A stretch of 64,000 bases of DNA from Cryptomeria japonica (Eukaryota; Streptophyta; Pinopsida; Cupressales; Cupressaceae): contig NC_081406.1 of NCBI RefSeq assembly GCF_030272615.1, forward strand, positions 191,279,891 to 191,343,890, in the 5' to 3' direction. The notes beneath the pieces are model-generated. The model was not told the DNA's origin. It did not search any database and worked only from the letters and a program-made list of their open reading frames with translations. How positions within the stretch are numbered: position 1 is the stretch's first letter; every line of letters starts with the position of its first letter. The position numbers and the translations under genes are program-made. Of the stretch, positions 11,341-22,767 are shown piece after piece.

Positions 11341-11797
11341 CTCTTTGGAAATTTCCCTACTATCAATTTTTTGGTATTTTTTGATCTTTTCAATTATGGT
11401 CTATGATATATTGTTGGTTGTTTACTTTTAATATATTTTTTATATTAAGATTTTTATTAAGACTTTCTATGCACTATCAATGTATTGTTAATGATTTGCT
11501 AGTCTGGTTACATTATCTTTGAGTTGTTTTGTAATAGGTTCAACACACTGGTTTTGTTGCTTATAATATTAAAAATATATATTATGTTTGATGATTGAGA
11601 TTTGAGTTTTGTGATTAGATTTGTATTTCATAAATTATGATAGATCTACATCATAATTTTTTAATGTACAAGCTAAGGTTGTGCTTATAAATTAGTGTTC
11701 AGATACTCTATCTATGTACAATTTGTTATTTTGTTGTTCTACTTTTTGATGCTTATAATTTATAACTATGCTTGCATGAAAAAATGGAGATAGACTC
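11341..11797. other. Gene-free stretch left of element A
   Basis: A/T-rich sequence with no supported gene or repeat. Element A's target duplication could not be checked, because its right end lies outside the window. Confidence 0.4.
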
Positions 11798-13167
11798 TAT
11801 GGAGCATATGATTTTCATTGATGTAAAAGGAGTGTCAACGATGTGACAAAGGAGTCAGTAGATTGTGAAGAGCTCAATGTGAGATCAAAATAGCATGTAA
11901 TTGTATAGCCATAACTATCATAATACCTATGTCTAAGCATCTGAATACCAAAAGTACAATTTTAAGTTGTAAGATTAGTTGGTGACTAATTATAGTATCA
12001 TCTTTCATCCATTCTTGGCATTGAAGATGATTTGCAAGTAGTTGTGGTATGCTTATGAGGTATGATCCTTAGAAGGTGTGTTTATAGTGGCAATTTCTTT
12101 TACTCTGCATTTTACCTATCTTGAGTGTTTTGACCTACGATTCAAAAGGAAAGTATTTCTACAATTTGTTTATATTTTTGAGAATTTATAGAGTTAATCT
12201 TTTATGGTTAGAGAATTTGAAGTGACAAAGTGGTCATTGTGCTAGTTATTTGGGTTGTTGTTTCGATTTGATGCACTAGAGATTTATATGAGTGCTCAGT
12301 GAAGATTGCATGTAGATGACCATTGAGTTCAGATAAGGCTACATTAAGAACCACATAGTGTGTTCTTTCTTATAGAGTAGTCTGTGGTATATTGGACTTG
12401 ACCTATTACACATTTGGTTTATGGTTATGTTTGTGGCCGACTTGCAGATGTAATAATATTTATTTTAGGTTGAAATATGAATGTAATTGTAATTTTAGTG
12501 CATATATAGTGATCTAGGATCTACCCTGTAATTTTGGAAAGTTATGTAATATGAGAATCATTGTAAGTATCTAATATGTGTTTGATGTGCAAGTATGAAG
12601 GTGATGTTATGTGAGTTGTTTTCCAATCATTATGTAGTTTCATCAAAAGATCGTATGCAATGTGGGAGAGTGTTCTGGAGGTTTATCAAATCAAGTGCAA
12701 TTTGGGTATTCAATTTGATGGTATGCATTTTGTATCTATATATTTTAGTGAGATTGGTGTCTCACTTACTGAATTGGTGCTCAAATATTGGAGTAGGGTA
12801 TTGGTGTCTCCTATAAGTTGGTTCTTGCAAATATAATAGTAGATTGGTGTCTCTAGTAGGTTGGTGCCCACTTTATATTATAAGTGATTCATTATTTTGT
12901 GAGGCTGGATCTGGGCAGTAGATCCAAGTAGGTATTCTTCCTATGGTTTTTTCTCATTCTAAGTTTCGAAATAAATTGTGTTTATTGTGTGGATGTGTTC
13001 TTTTGTGTTTATTGATTGATTTATCCTTAAGAAAAGATTAGTAAATGTTGCATTGATGGTTTGGGGTTTATATTTGGAGAAGTTATTAATGGTAATTAAT
13101 GTTTAATTAAGTTAAAATTTGTATTATTGATTAACCCCCCACCTCTTAATATGTTGGGTTCCCTTCA
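11798..13167 (+). repeat. Element A 5' LTR
   Basis: It aligns over long stretches with 59321-60307, sharing for example AAAGGAGTGTCAA, TGTAAGATTAGTTGGTGA, ACTCTGCATTTT and TAGTGATCTAGGATCTAC. The start (TATGGAGCATATG) is a mutated form of TGTTGAACATGTG in the 3' LTR. The end CCCTTCA is 2 bp before the primer site. Confidence 0.85.
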
Positions 13168-13169
13168 AT

Positions 13170-13180
13170 TGGTATCAAAG
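13170..13180 (+). promoter_or_regulatory. Element A primer binding site
   Basis: TGGTATCAAAG begins two bases after the LTR end and matches the tRNA-iMet-type primer site TGGTATCAGAGC except for one base in this stretch. It would prime minus-strand cDNA synthesis. Confidence 0.8.
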
Positions 13181-13813
13181 AAAAGTTCCTTGAAGGAAGA
13201 TTATCAAGTTGAGGTAGATCTAGGATCGCACACTCAATGGCTCAATAAGGAATCAGTTTTTAGTGGATCTAATTATGCTTATTTTTGTGATAATGGAATC
13301 CTATGTAATGGTCCTAAGATTTGATGTTTGACAATAAGTTGTGGATGGTTATAAAGTACCAAAAACTCCTCCAAGAGATCAAGCCAAAAAGAAGGATTGT
13401 GAAAATAATACCAAGGCAAGGAACATTATTTTATGTGTTTTATCTAACTTTAAGTTTGTGAAGATTATATATTGCAAGCGAATGAAGGAATTATGGGTTA
13501 ATCTACACAATATCTATGAAGGAGATGAGATGTTCAAGCAAAAAAAAGATTCAAACCTACTAAAGTCAATTTGAGGGTCTAAAAATGAAGGAAGAGGAGA
13601 ATATTGCTACATTCCTACTCTAGTTTATGAAGTAGTAAACTCTATCAAAGGACTTATTTAATAAATTAAGGAAGTCGTGATTGTGAAAAAGGTACGTAGA
13701 TCCCTTCCCTCTAGGCTTTTTTTAAAGGTATATATCATTGAAGAAGCTAAATATTCGGATAAATTAGCAATGGATGGATTGCATGGGATTTTAACTACTT
13801 ATGAGATGAGGAT
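13181..13813 (+). pseudogene. gag: Element A gag, N-terminal (UBN2-type) part
   Basis: Copia Gag sequence starts with SGSNYAYFCD and continues as DGYKVPKTPP, QAKKKDCENNTKARNIIL, KELWVNLHNIYEGDE, then frameshifted pieces to EDYEMRIG-type text before 13813. The order matches the UBN2 Gag region of plant copia elements. Stops near 13322 and 13574 and frameshifts make it inactive. Element B splits it after codons for MRIG; the frame resumes at 21213 beyond the duplicated TGGAG. Confidence 0.85.
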
Positions 13814-13818
13814 TGGAG

Positions 13819-15314
13819 TGATAACTCAATGATGAACGGATAGTACCAAACCGGTACTGAGAGGGGGGGTGAATCAGTACAAACAAAAACACATTACTAA
13901 AACCGGTTTGTCAGTAGACAATGCGCTTTGGCAAACAAATAGTAACACCGATCTTAAACAAAGTACAACCGGCAAAACCCAAAATAACTGAGACAAGCTT
14001 AAATCGGTTGACACTTATCTTTTCATACAATCTAATACTTCATTTCAATTTCACCCTAGTGCATGAATAGGTAATATATCATCAAAGATATATAAACAGC
14101 TAGATCAACATGATTTACCTTCAGACACAAATCACTTAAACCACCACATGAATAACACCACACATGACACAAATTTTTCATGTGGAAACCCAACTGGGAA
14201 AAACCACGGTGGGGATGAATACCCACAAGCTATTTTTGAACTCTTTAGAAGTTTTCTCTGTTAGGAGCCTTGTCTGGTTAAAGACTGATACAATAGGTTC
14301 TGTTAGGAATGAATCCTGTTAGGGATCACCTGGTTAAGGGATGGCTAGAATACCCGGTTAAGGGTTAAACCCTGTTAAAGGTTACCTTGTTAGAGGATTT
14401 CAAGAACTCAATGGTTTTGATTCACCCTATCAAAGGATTTTGAGTAAGTCAGTTAAAGCTACCTTGTTAAGGGATTTCCCAACTGTTGAAGTGGTTAGAG
14501 ATCAATAGCTATTACAATGATCTAGTAACAACACTCAATGCCAATGCAGATCCGCTTTAGCTCCTCTTCACCTTCTACACTTATACTCTGCAGGTATCAC
14601 TTCTCTCCTCTAGTCTGGCAAGAATCACGTATCTCTTCACTTGGATACACAAACACAACTTTTGCCAACCACCTCAGAAAGAAACACAACATCGACCTTA
14701 TAGGAAACAAACAGGTCGGTAGCATAAACTCTAAACCCTAAACCTGTTAAGTTAAGCAATTCAAATGGTTCAATCCTGACCATTGAGCATATTGCATTAA
14801 ATGCAACAGTCTTGAGCTGATCTCAAGATGTTCTCCATCATTCATTTTCCACCGCTTTCATAGCGGCTGACAACCCATCACGCATTTTCATCATTTACAG
14901 ACTTCGCACATTCCCGAGGTAGATAGGAACAATCTCCTTCATGCAAGATCCTTCACGCACACAAGGATGATGTGGCAACATGATCTATTCTTCATTACAA
15001 TGCTTAACTCATCACACAAAGTCACTGGTTGAGTCACATAGGCTTGAAGCACTTCAACCGGAAACCCTGAAGTTGAGACTACCAACCGGTAGTCATACAA
15101 AGCTTCCATGTACTGGTTCCCATAATAACATGTCGGTTCACCTTGAACAAACACACCGCTTCACTCTGGCACATATACCAGTTCACAATGTGTTACCCAT
15201 TCTCACATATACCGGTTCTTGGAAACATACTAGTTCTCTCTTCTTCAGCATATTGACATCAATGACAACATACAATATCATCATGTCCTCATACCGGTTC
15301 ACATAACGCCAACA
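13819..15314 (-). repeat. Element B 3' LTR
   Basis: The 1,496-bp copy matches 19725-21207 throughout. On the + strand it begins TGATAACTCAATGATG and ends CGCCAACA. It contains the G-run hairpin (13854-13880), the shared ACCACGGTGGGG block (about 14203-14214) and an array of GGTTAAGGG/CCTGTTA motifs. Confidence 0.95.
13854..13880 (-). promoter_or_regulatory. U5 inverted repeat around G/C-run, B 3' LTR
   Basis: GTACTGA and TCAGTAC form perfect 7-bp arms around GAGGGGGGGTGAA. In transcript sense the loop is a C-run and the motif sits just before the U5 end. Confidence 0.8.
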
Positions 15315-15326
15315 ATCTCCCCCTTT
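15315..15326 (-). promoter_or_regulatory. Element B polypurine tract
   Basis: In the sense direction AAAGGGGGAGAT abuts the 3' LTR start (TGTTGGC), the expected plus-strand primer. GCCAA just before it and TTGGC in the LTR start can pair. Confidence 0.85.
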
Positions 15327-15557
15327 GGCATTGATGGCAATATACAAAGATATCTCTCCGCTTCACATCTTCTCCCCTAATTTCTGTAGATATCTTCTCT
15401 GCTTCACTTCTTCTCCCCCTTTGACAACAATGTGAAAGTGGAGGCACAAGCTTCCCTGTTCCATTATGCTGGTCCCCTGAGGAGTAGCATCCTTCAACAC
15501 ATCAATCCTGAAAAAAAATTGACTATGCAATACCTGACTGATATGGAGCATATACCT

Positions 15558-16634
15558 TTAGTTCACCTCTTGAAGGGGCAACACCCCTAATTCACCTCTT
15601 AAGTACATAAATGTAGCTTTTGGGAGAGGCTTGTTGAATATGTCTGCTAACTGCTCCTTACTGGAAACATGTTCCAGTGCAATCTCTTTGTTCTGACCCT
15701 TTTCCCTCAAGAAATGATACTTAAGCTCAAAGTGCTTGGTTCTAGAATGTAAAATCGGATTCTTGGAGATGTTAATTGCACTAGTATTATCACAAAACAT
15801 ACTTACCAGTTTAGATACAGGAACTTTGAAGCCATTTATTACATGCTTCATCCAAATTGTCTGAATGCAGTTCATAAAAGTTGCAACATACTCTGCTTCT
15901 CTTGTAGACTGAGAGATAAAACTCTACTTCTTACTCGTGCATGAGACCAGTCTACCACCGAGAAAGAATGCACCACTGGTTGTGCTCTTCCGGTCGTCCA
16001 CATTACCTACCTAATCAGCATCTGTGAATACTTTCAAGTTGAAATCCTTTCCATATGGATACCACAATCCATAATCAATAGTTCCCTTCAAATACCTAAG
16101 AATCCGCTTGACTGCAACCAAGTGGGATTCTCTTGGACTTTTCTAGAGCCTTGCAGTAATGCCAACTGCATGTGCAATATCTGGTTTGCTATGCACTACA
16201 TAATGCAACTTACCAATCATTGATCGGTATTCCTTCTCATTAACCAATGCTGAGCCATCCTCTTTGGATAGTTTACAACTGGTCACCATCGGTGTACCAA
16301 CCAGTTTGCTATCTTCCATGCCAAACGTCTTCAACACCTCTTTGACATATTTGGATTGAGTGATAAAGATTCCATCTTTCAACTGTTGAATCTGCAGTCC
16401 AATGAAGAACTTAATCTCCCCTATGAGTGACATCTCAAACTCTTTCTTCATCTCATCTACAAACTCATGACTCATCTTGTCATCTCCACCAAAGATAATG
16501 TCATCAACAAATACCTCATAGATCAGGATCTGATCTCCTTCAGATTTCAAGTAGATATTGTTATCTTTGCTTGTTCTCTCAAATCCAATCTTCACAAGAT
16601 GGGAGTGCAGGCATCCATACCATGCTCTAGGTGC
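15558..16634 (-). pseudogene. pol: Element B RT C-terminal part and RNase H
   Basis: Segment 16143-16595 carries the RT active site FVDDIIFGGDD, then FFIGLQIQQ, VGTPM, EYRSMIGKLHYV. Segment 15558-15875 is the RNase H end (FCDNTSAINISKN, RTKHFELKYHFLRE, EQLADIFNKPLP, ELGVLPLQEVN). The part between (KRILRYLKGTIDYGLWYP, FTDAD, DRKSTTSGAFF) has stops. A TAG at 16632-16634 separates it from the upstream RT half (ALYGLK, stop, APRAW). Most stops are one C-to-T change from a sense codon. Confidence 0.9.
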
Positions 16635-17738
16635 CTACTTTAGACCATATAAGGCTTTATGTAGCCTACACACTATGTCACTATCTTCAGATAGGGCAAA
16701 CCCATCTGGTTTCTCTATATACACCTCTTCCTCAAGTACACCATTTAGGAATGTAGATTTTACATCCATTTGATATACTTTGAATCCTTTGAAAGCTGCA
16801 TATGCAAGAAGCATAAAGACTCCTTCCAATCTGGCTACAGGAGAAAAGGTTTCTTCATAGTCTTCTCCTTCTTCTTGGGCATATCCTTTACACACCAGTC
16901 TGGCTTTGTTTCTAGTCACTGTGCCATCCTCATTCAGCTTATTTCTGAAAACCCATTTGGTACCGATGACATTTTTATGCTCCGGTCTGTGTACCAAAGA
17001 CCATGTACCATTTCTCTCTATCTGGTCAAGTTCCTCTTCCATTTCCTTGATCCAATCTTCATCTTTATGTGCCTCTTTGAATGATTTAGGCTCAAATTCA
17101 GAGATCATACATGATTTTTCTCTGACCTTTCTTCTTGTAAGGATTCCTACATCCTTATCTCCTATGATCTGCTTAGGATCATGATTCAGCTTGACATACC
17201 GAGGAATGGTCTTAACAGATTCCTCTTTCTTTTCTTCTTCATCCTCATCTCCATCAGTATCAGCATGTACATCTACCGATGTAGGAACATTGTTACTGGT
17301 ACTTGGTTGAATGGCAACTGGTTCCCAGAAGGTTACAACCAATTCATTTACCACTTGCTCATTGTCAGTTTCCTTAGTTTTCTCAGAGGTTTCATCAACT
17401 CTCACATTGATGCTTTCCATAATTCTCTGAGTCCTATTATTGAAACACTTGAGAGCTTTACTCTTGATGGAATACCCTAGGAATATTCCCTCATCATATT
17501 TCACATCAAATTTGCTCTGGTGTTTGCTTCTCTTGATGTAACATTTGCTACCAAACACTCTAAAGTAGCTAACCATAGGTGTCTTACCGGTCCAGTACTC
17601 ATAAGGAGTCTTATCCTTTCCTTTCTTGATGAGTACCCAGTTCATTGTGTAAACTGCAATGCTCACCACTTCTCTCCAAAAGGTGTGAGTAACCTTTCCT
17701 TGAATCAACATTGTTCTTGCTACTTCAACCATAGTCAA
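16635..17738 (-). pseudogene. pol: Element B integrase C-terminus and RT N-terminal part
   Basis: This 367-codon open frame begins in the integrase tail ([48 protein letters not shown]). It passes through an acidic linker and enters RT ([68 protein letters not shown]). It is the longest intact stretch of pol in B. Stops bound it on both sides, so the polyprotein is broken. Confidence 0.92.
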
Positions 17739-17765
17739 GTTATTCCTCTCTGCTAGGCCATTCTA

Positions 17766-18269
17766 CTATGGAGTCCGGGGGGCAGATAGTTGCCTCTTGA
17801 TGCTATGTTCTTCATAGTACTTTTTGAATTCACCGGAAGTGAATTCCCCTCCTTGATTAGTTCTAAGGCACTTGATCCTTTTACCACTTTCCTTCTCCAC
17901 TAATGCTCTAAAAGCTTTGAAATTTCCAAAAGCTTCAAACTTATCTTTAAAGAATGTGACCCACATCATTCTTGAGCAGTCATCAGTGAGAATCCTGAAG
18001 TACCTATCACACTGCACACTCCTAGTTTTCATAGGACCACACAAATCAGTATGCACAAGATCAAGTAAATTGTCACCAGTGAAAGGTTTACCTTTAAAGG
18101 TTGAGGAAGACATTTTCCCCACTTCACACTCTCTGCACAAGGTATTTTCCAGTTTGCTCAACACTGACAACCATCTAACTGCCTTGATCTTACTAGCCTT
18201 CACAATGTTATCAAATTTTACATGGTAGAGTCTTTTATGCCATATCCAGCTGTCATTAAACTTGGCCAT
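17766..18269 (-). pseudogene. pol: Element B pre-integrase and integrase core
   Basis: The GAG-pre-integrase motif (WIWHKRLYHVKFDNIVKAS, with CRECEVGKM as the Cys pair of the zinc-binding region) is followed by the integrase core. That core has LVHTDLCGPM (first Asp), ILTDDCSRMMWV, and CLRTNQGGEFTSGEF, where Asn replaces the usual Asp before QGGEF. It ends at a stop after SAPRTP, where homologues continue QQNG. The enzyme would insert cDNA into the genome; it is inactive here. Confidence 0.9.
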
Positions 18270-18296
18270 AAGACATGTACTGATATTTGCATTCAG

Positions 18297-18752
18297 CTAA
18301 AATAGGTTACCTTTGGTCTGCATGCCAGTGGCCACCAATTCACCATTCTTTCCTTTGATTCTGCACACTCCATTCTTGAATTCCAGAGTGAGACCACAAT
18401 CATTTAGTTGAGCAACACTTAGAAGGTTGTGTCTGAGACCATCAACCCAATATACATTGTTAGCACTACTCTTTCCATTCAAAGAGATGGACCCTCTGCC
18501 TTTGACCATACATGGTGCATCATTACCAAAGCAAACCACACCACCATCATATTCTTCCAAGGATAGAAACTTGCTCCGGTCACCAGTCATATGGTGAGAA
18601 CAACCACTGTCAATAATCCACTCATTGGAATTATCAAAGTGGGAGACAAGAGGCTTCTTGTCTGATACATCTTCCTTGACAACAACAAACACAATATCTT
18701 CATTTTCTTCATCTTCTGATTCCTCATCTATGACACCTTCATCAATTGCCAC
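18297..18752 (-). pseudogene. pol: Element B protease region
   Basis: An acidic leader (EESEDEENEDIVFVVVKED) is followed by EWIIDSGCSHHMTGD, the copia aspartic protease active site with intact Asp-Ser-Gly. Then come GKSSANNVYWVDGLRHNLLS and AQLNDCGLTLEF. Stops flank the segment. The catalytic motif is intact, but continuity with Gag is lost by a frameshift near 18830. Confidence 0.9.
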
Positions 18753-18759
18753 AAAATAG

Positions 18760-19653
18760 TTTCTCTAGTTTCCTCCTTTGAATTTCTTGAACCTTTCTGG
18801 TTTGTCCTTGTTGTCACCATTAGGACAGTTATAGCAATATGTCCTATCCGATTACAAGAAAAGCATTTCAAAGGGAGCTTACCTCTGTATTTACCGGTTC
18901 CTTTAGGAAGTTTCCTAGCAAGAAGAGCTTCAAATTCCATCAGAATCTCCTCATCATCCATTTCTCTGCTCTGTCTTGGTTCACCACTGGTGCTTGCTTC
19001 TTTTCCTTTTCTGGATGGTATAGTAGAAGCTTTAAAAGTTGATTCAGTCTTTTGAACACTATCATCAAAACTATTTAGCTCATAGGCTGTCAACTTTGCA
19101 ATGATGGAGTCTAGGGATACCTTAGTCTTGTCTATTGATCTCAACTCCTGAATAGAAGAAACCCTTATTGCATAGACCGGTAATAAGGATCTCAGAACTT
19201 TTCTTACCACAATGGAATCTTCCATTTTACCACCTGCACTCTTGATATCTTCGACAATAGTTTTGATTCTTATTCCATACTGTTGAATGGTCTCACATTC
19301 AACCATCCGAATGTCTTCAAACTTCCCTCTAAGGCTTTCTTCCTTAGCTTGTTTTACATGCTCATCACCGCCATAGATATTTTCAAGAGTATCCCATACT
19401 TCTTTGGAATTTACTTTATCTTGGACATCAATAAACTCAAGTTAGATAAACTACTAACTAGGGCTTCCATGACTTGCCCATTCTCCTGCATCTCTCTCTT
19501 TTGTTCATCGGTGAGAGTACTGGTAGGGGCAACATAAGCATTCTCAACATAGCTCCAGTGTTGACCACCCATGCTTCTGATGTATATCTTCATTTTGTCT
19601 TTCCATATATTGAAATCATCTCTATCGAGCTTTGGACCTTCCCTTTTCATCAT
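18760..19653 (-). pseudogene. gag: Element B gag
   Basis: It starts MMKREGPKLDRDDFNIWKDK at 19653, just inside the primer site, and continues through YVENAYVAPT, QENGQVMEALVSSLSN, GIRIKTIVEDIKSAGGK, KVLRSLLPVYAIRV and SLDSIIAKLTAYELNSF. It reaches a zinc knuckle, CFSCNRIGHI. A frameshift near 19440 and a one-base shift inside the knuckle break it. In the shifted frame the last knuckle Cys reappears. Confidence 0.9.
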
Positions 19654-19710
19654 TAGACTGGGATCTTTTCCTCAAGCGATTAAGCTTATAACACAGAGGA
19701 CTTGGAGGAC

Positions 19711-19722
19711 GCTCTGATACCA
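19711..19722 (-). promoter_or_regulatory. Element B primer binding site
   Basis: The sense strand reads TGGTATCAGAGC, a perfect tRNA-iMet-type primer site, two bases from the 5' LTR end. Confidence 0.92.
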
Positions 19723-19724
19723 AT

Positions 19725-21207
19725 TGATAACTCAATGATGAACAGATAGTACCAAATCGGTACTGAGGGGGGGGGGTGAATCAGTACAGACAAAAATACA
19801 TTCCTAAAACCAGTTTGTTAGCAGACACTGCGCTTTGGCAGACAAACAATAACACCAGTCTTAAACAGAGTACAACCAACAAAACCCAGAATAACTGAGA
19901 CATGCTTAAACCGGTTGACAATTATCTTTTCATACAATCTAATACTTCATTTCCATTTCACCCTAGTGCATGAATAGGTAATCTATCATCAAAGATATAT
20001 AAACAACTAGACGAACATGATTTACCTTCAGACACAAATCACTTAAACCACCACATGAATAACACCACACATGACACACAAATTTTTCATGTGGAAACCC
20101 AACTAGGAAAAACCACGGTGGGGATGAATACCCACAAGCTATTTTTGAACTCTTTAGAAGTCCACTCTATTAGAAGCCTTGTCCGGTTAAAGACTAATAC
20201 AATAGGTTCTATTAGGAACCGATCCTGTTAGGGATCACTCGGTTAAGGGATGGCTAGAATACCCAATTAAGGGTTAAACCCTGTTAAAGGTTACCTTGTA
20301 AGAGGATTTCAAGAACTCAATAGTTTTGAGTCACCCTATCAAAGGATTTACAGTAAGCTGGTTAAACCTACCCTATTAAGGGATTTCCCAACTGTTGAAG
20401 TGGTTAGAGATCAACATGTATTACAATGATCTGGTAACATCACTCAATGCCAATGTAGATGCGCTTTAGCTCCTCTTCACCTTCTACACTTACACTCTGC
20501 AGGTATCACTTCTCTCTTCTGGTCTAGCAAGAATCACATATCTCTTCACTTGGATACACACACAAAAATTTTGCCAACCACCTCAGAAAGAAACACAACA
20601 TCGACCTTATAGGAAACAGACAGGTTGGTAGCATAAACCCTAAACCCTAAACCTGTTAGGTTAAGTAATTCAAATGGTTCAATCCTGACCATTGAGCACA
20701 TTGCATTAAATGCAACAATCTTGAGTCGATCTCAAGACGTTCTCCATCATTCATTTTCCACCGCTTTCATGGCAGCTGATAACCCATCACGCGTTTTCAC
20801 CGTTTACAGACTTCGCACATTCCTGAGGTAGATAGGAAAAATCTCCTTCATGCAAGATCCTTCACACACACAAGGCTGACGTGGCAACATGATCTGTTCT
20901 TTGTTACAATGCTTAAGTCATCACACAAAGTCACTGGTTGAGTCAAACAGGCTTCAAGCACTTCAACCGAAAACCTTGAAGTTGAGACTACCAACGGGTA
21001 GTCATACAAAGCTTCCATGTACCGGTTCCCATAACAACATGCCGGTTCACCTTGAACAAACACACCGCTTCACTTTGGCACATATACCGGTTCACAATGT
21101 TATACCGGTTCTTGGTAACATACCGGTTCTCTCTTCTTCAGCATATTGACATCAATGACAACATACAATGTCATCATGTCCTCATACTAGTTCACATAAT
21201 GCCAACA
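19725..21207 (-). repeat. Element B 5' LTR
   Basis: The 1,483-bp copy matches the left LTR. The G-run hairpin is at 19760-19787 (GTACTGA and TCAGTAC arms). A telomere-like AAACCCTAAACCCTAAACC lies at 20635-20653. Many differences between the two LTRs are C/T or G/A changes, often at ACCGGT sites. Confidence 0.95.
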
Positions 21208-21212
21208 TGGAG

Positions 21213-21623
21213 TTGACAAGTTATCAAAGAAAGAGGTTGAATTTAAAGTGTCAAAGAAGCAATAAGATTCTAATTCTAATGATGAGTTAGACTCAGAGGT
21301 GGAAATTTTTTTTGGAAAGTTTTAGAGAGGTTTTGGTGAGTATAAAGGTAAGTTTCTTTTCAAATATTGTAATTGTAGTGAAGTGGGAAAGTTTATGGCT
21401 AAGTGCCCATACAAATACTCTAAAAATGAAGGTAAAAAGAATGGAAATAAATCTTTTTATAAAAAGACTAAATTATACAAGAATCAAAAGAGTTTATTTA
21501 TAAATAAGGAATGTTGTTTATATGATGAAGAGGAAGATAAATGAACTTCCAAGAATGAAGGTGAATAGGCTCCATTCATGGCTATGGAGACTTTTGTTGG
21601 TGATGCCACAATGAAGTCCATAA

Positions 21624-21672
<49 letters not shown>

Positions 21673-22110
21673 GATGATGATGATGATGATGATGATGATG
21701 ACGATGATGATGATGATCTTGTGGAAGAATTGCTTTGCACTTTCAAAGATATTAAAAGGTTGAAGAAGAGGAACACTGAAAAAAAGAAATTTAAAGACAA
21801 ATTGGCTCAAAATATTGATAAGATAGAGAAGTTGGACATTGATATGAAGATTCAAGTGGAAGAAGCAAAGAGGATTGAATAAGTTATGACACAAAGATTA
21901 TTGACAAGAGACAAGGACTGTGAAAAACTAGGAGCAATTATTATGTCATTGAGAATCTAGACTTGAAAAAAGAAAGCAATTAACTAAAGTTGAAGTTTGG
22001 CAAAAGCACTGATATTTTGGATAAGTTTATTGAAATTCAGAGATCACCACATCAAAATAGATAAATTATTTTTATCAAGGACCATAAAGGAAAGGTATCA
22101 GAACAACTTA
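21213..22110 (+). pseudogene. gag: Element A gag, zinc-knuckle and coiled-coil part
   Basis: After the B target duplication the A frame resumes (DKLSKKEVEFKVSKKQ). It reaches the knuckle KYCNCSEVGKFMAKCPYKY, with C-x2-C shifted to C-x-C in this copy, then a basic stretch, an acidic (GAT)n-encoded run, and a coiled coil (LKKRNTEKKKFKDKLAQNID, EKLDIDMKIQVEEAKRIE). Order and style match SIRE-type Gag. Stops and the microsatellite frameshift disrupt it. Confidence 0.8.
21625..21717 (+). repeat. (GAT)n microsatellite inside A gag
   Basis: About 30 GAT units with two small interruptions, one of which changes frame. It encodes an Asp run that switches to a Met run. It has expanded an acidic patch of Gag. 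Confidence 0.95.
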
Positions 22111-22140
22111 TGAAGTGAGCTTGTTAGAATCCAAAAGAAA

Positions 22141-22767
22141 ATGGATTTGGAAGTTCAAGACATGAACAAGTTCTGGTTGCTAAAGAAAGAAAGATGGTGG
22201 ATGACCGTTTTACTCAAGTGCACAAATATAATAGGAGATCTAGAAGACAAGCATCACATGACTAAAGACAAGAGCAAGTTAAAGAACTTAAAGAAGTATG
22301 ATGGAGATGTAACTCTTGGTAATAACTCTAATGCTAAGATCATCAATAAGGGTAATTTGATTCTTGATGATGAAAAATAAAAAACTCATGATGTTCTATA
22401 TGTGTTGAATATTTGAGACATAATATTTTGAGTGTAAATTTAATGTGTGATAGAGGTTACAATCTATCATTCAATTTCGAGGTTGTAAAATTAATAAATT
22501 TAATACCAATGAATTAGTTTCAAAAGTAGGATTAATAGTGATGTATATCAGCTTAGTGAAGTTAATGGTCGAAATTGCTTTCCATTAAAAGGGAAGAGAG
22601 TTGGTTTTGGCATACAAGGTTGGGATGTATCAACTTTGATGATCTTCTGATAATTAGCTCAAAAGGAATGGTGAGAGAGATGCATAAGATCAAGAAGTAT
22701 ACATCTAATAGTTGCGACCTAGTGCATGAGATAAAGCAAATGAAGACCAAATTTCCTACTAAGGAGT
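22141..22767 (+). pseudogene. pol: Element A protease relic and pre-integrase
   Basis: The text EDKHHMTKDKSKLKNLKKYD aligns with the copia protease start, but the catalytic Asp-Ser-Gly-Cys is replaced by unrelated residues. KIINKGNLILDDEK and frameshifted HDVLYV-type sequence follow. Then REESWFWHTRLGCINFDDLL is the GAG-pre-integrase motif. Element C interrupts at 22768; integrase resumes at 35570. Confidence 0.8.

Larger units (their letters stand above)
13819..21207 (-). mobile_element. Element B: full-length copia retrotransposon
   Basis: The 7,389-bp element runs on - from its 5' LTR (19725-21207) to its 3' LTR (13819-15314). It has a perfect 5-bp target duplication TGGAG (13814-13818 and 21208-21212), LTR ends TG...CA, a primer site and a polypurine tract. 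It encodes Gag with CCHC, protease, integrase, RT and RNase H in copia order, all interrupted by a few stops and frameshifts. Same family as H. It lies inside gag of element A. Confidence 0.95.

Noticed and set aside
12595-12816. 73-codon ORF within A 5' LTR and its counterpart at 60098-60322
   Set aside because: They align as LTR sequence but the frame and residues are not kept between copies, so not coding.
11798-13167. A and G as one element because their LTRs abut at 60307/60308
   Set aside because: G's LTR matches solo LTR I and interrupts A's LTR mid-sequence; the 5' LTR of A continues without G sequence.
16558-17756. Plus-strand ORFs across B pol (for example 16770-17084, 17181-17480)
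   Set aside because: They are antisense shadows of integrase and RT frames with clear homology on -.
19711-19722. Matches to tRNA-Met 3' end near LTRs as possible tRNA genes
   Set aside because: Only 11-13 bases complementary to the tRNA end are present; no cloverleaf. They are primer sites.
20635-20653. A telomere end or ancient telomere fusion
   Set aside because: Only about two and a half units, inside an LTR, with a mutated form in the partner LTR.
21484-21894. Minus-strand ORFs with runs of Ser, His or Ile over the GAT microsatellite
   Set aside because: They are antisense translations of the (GAT)n repeat in A gag; no independent coding evidence.
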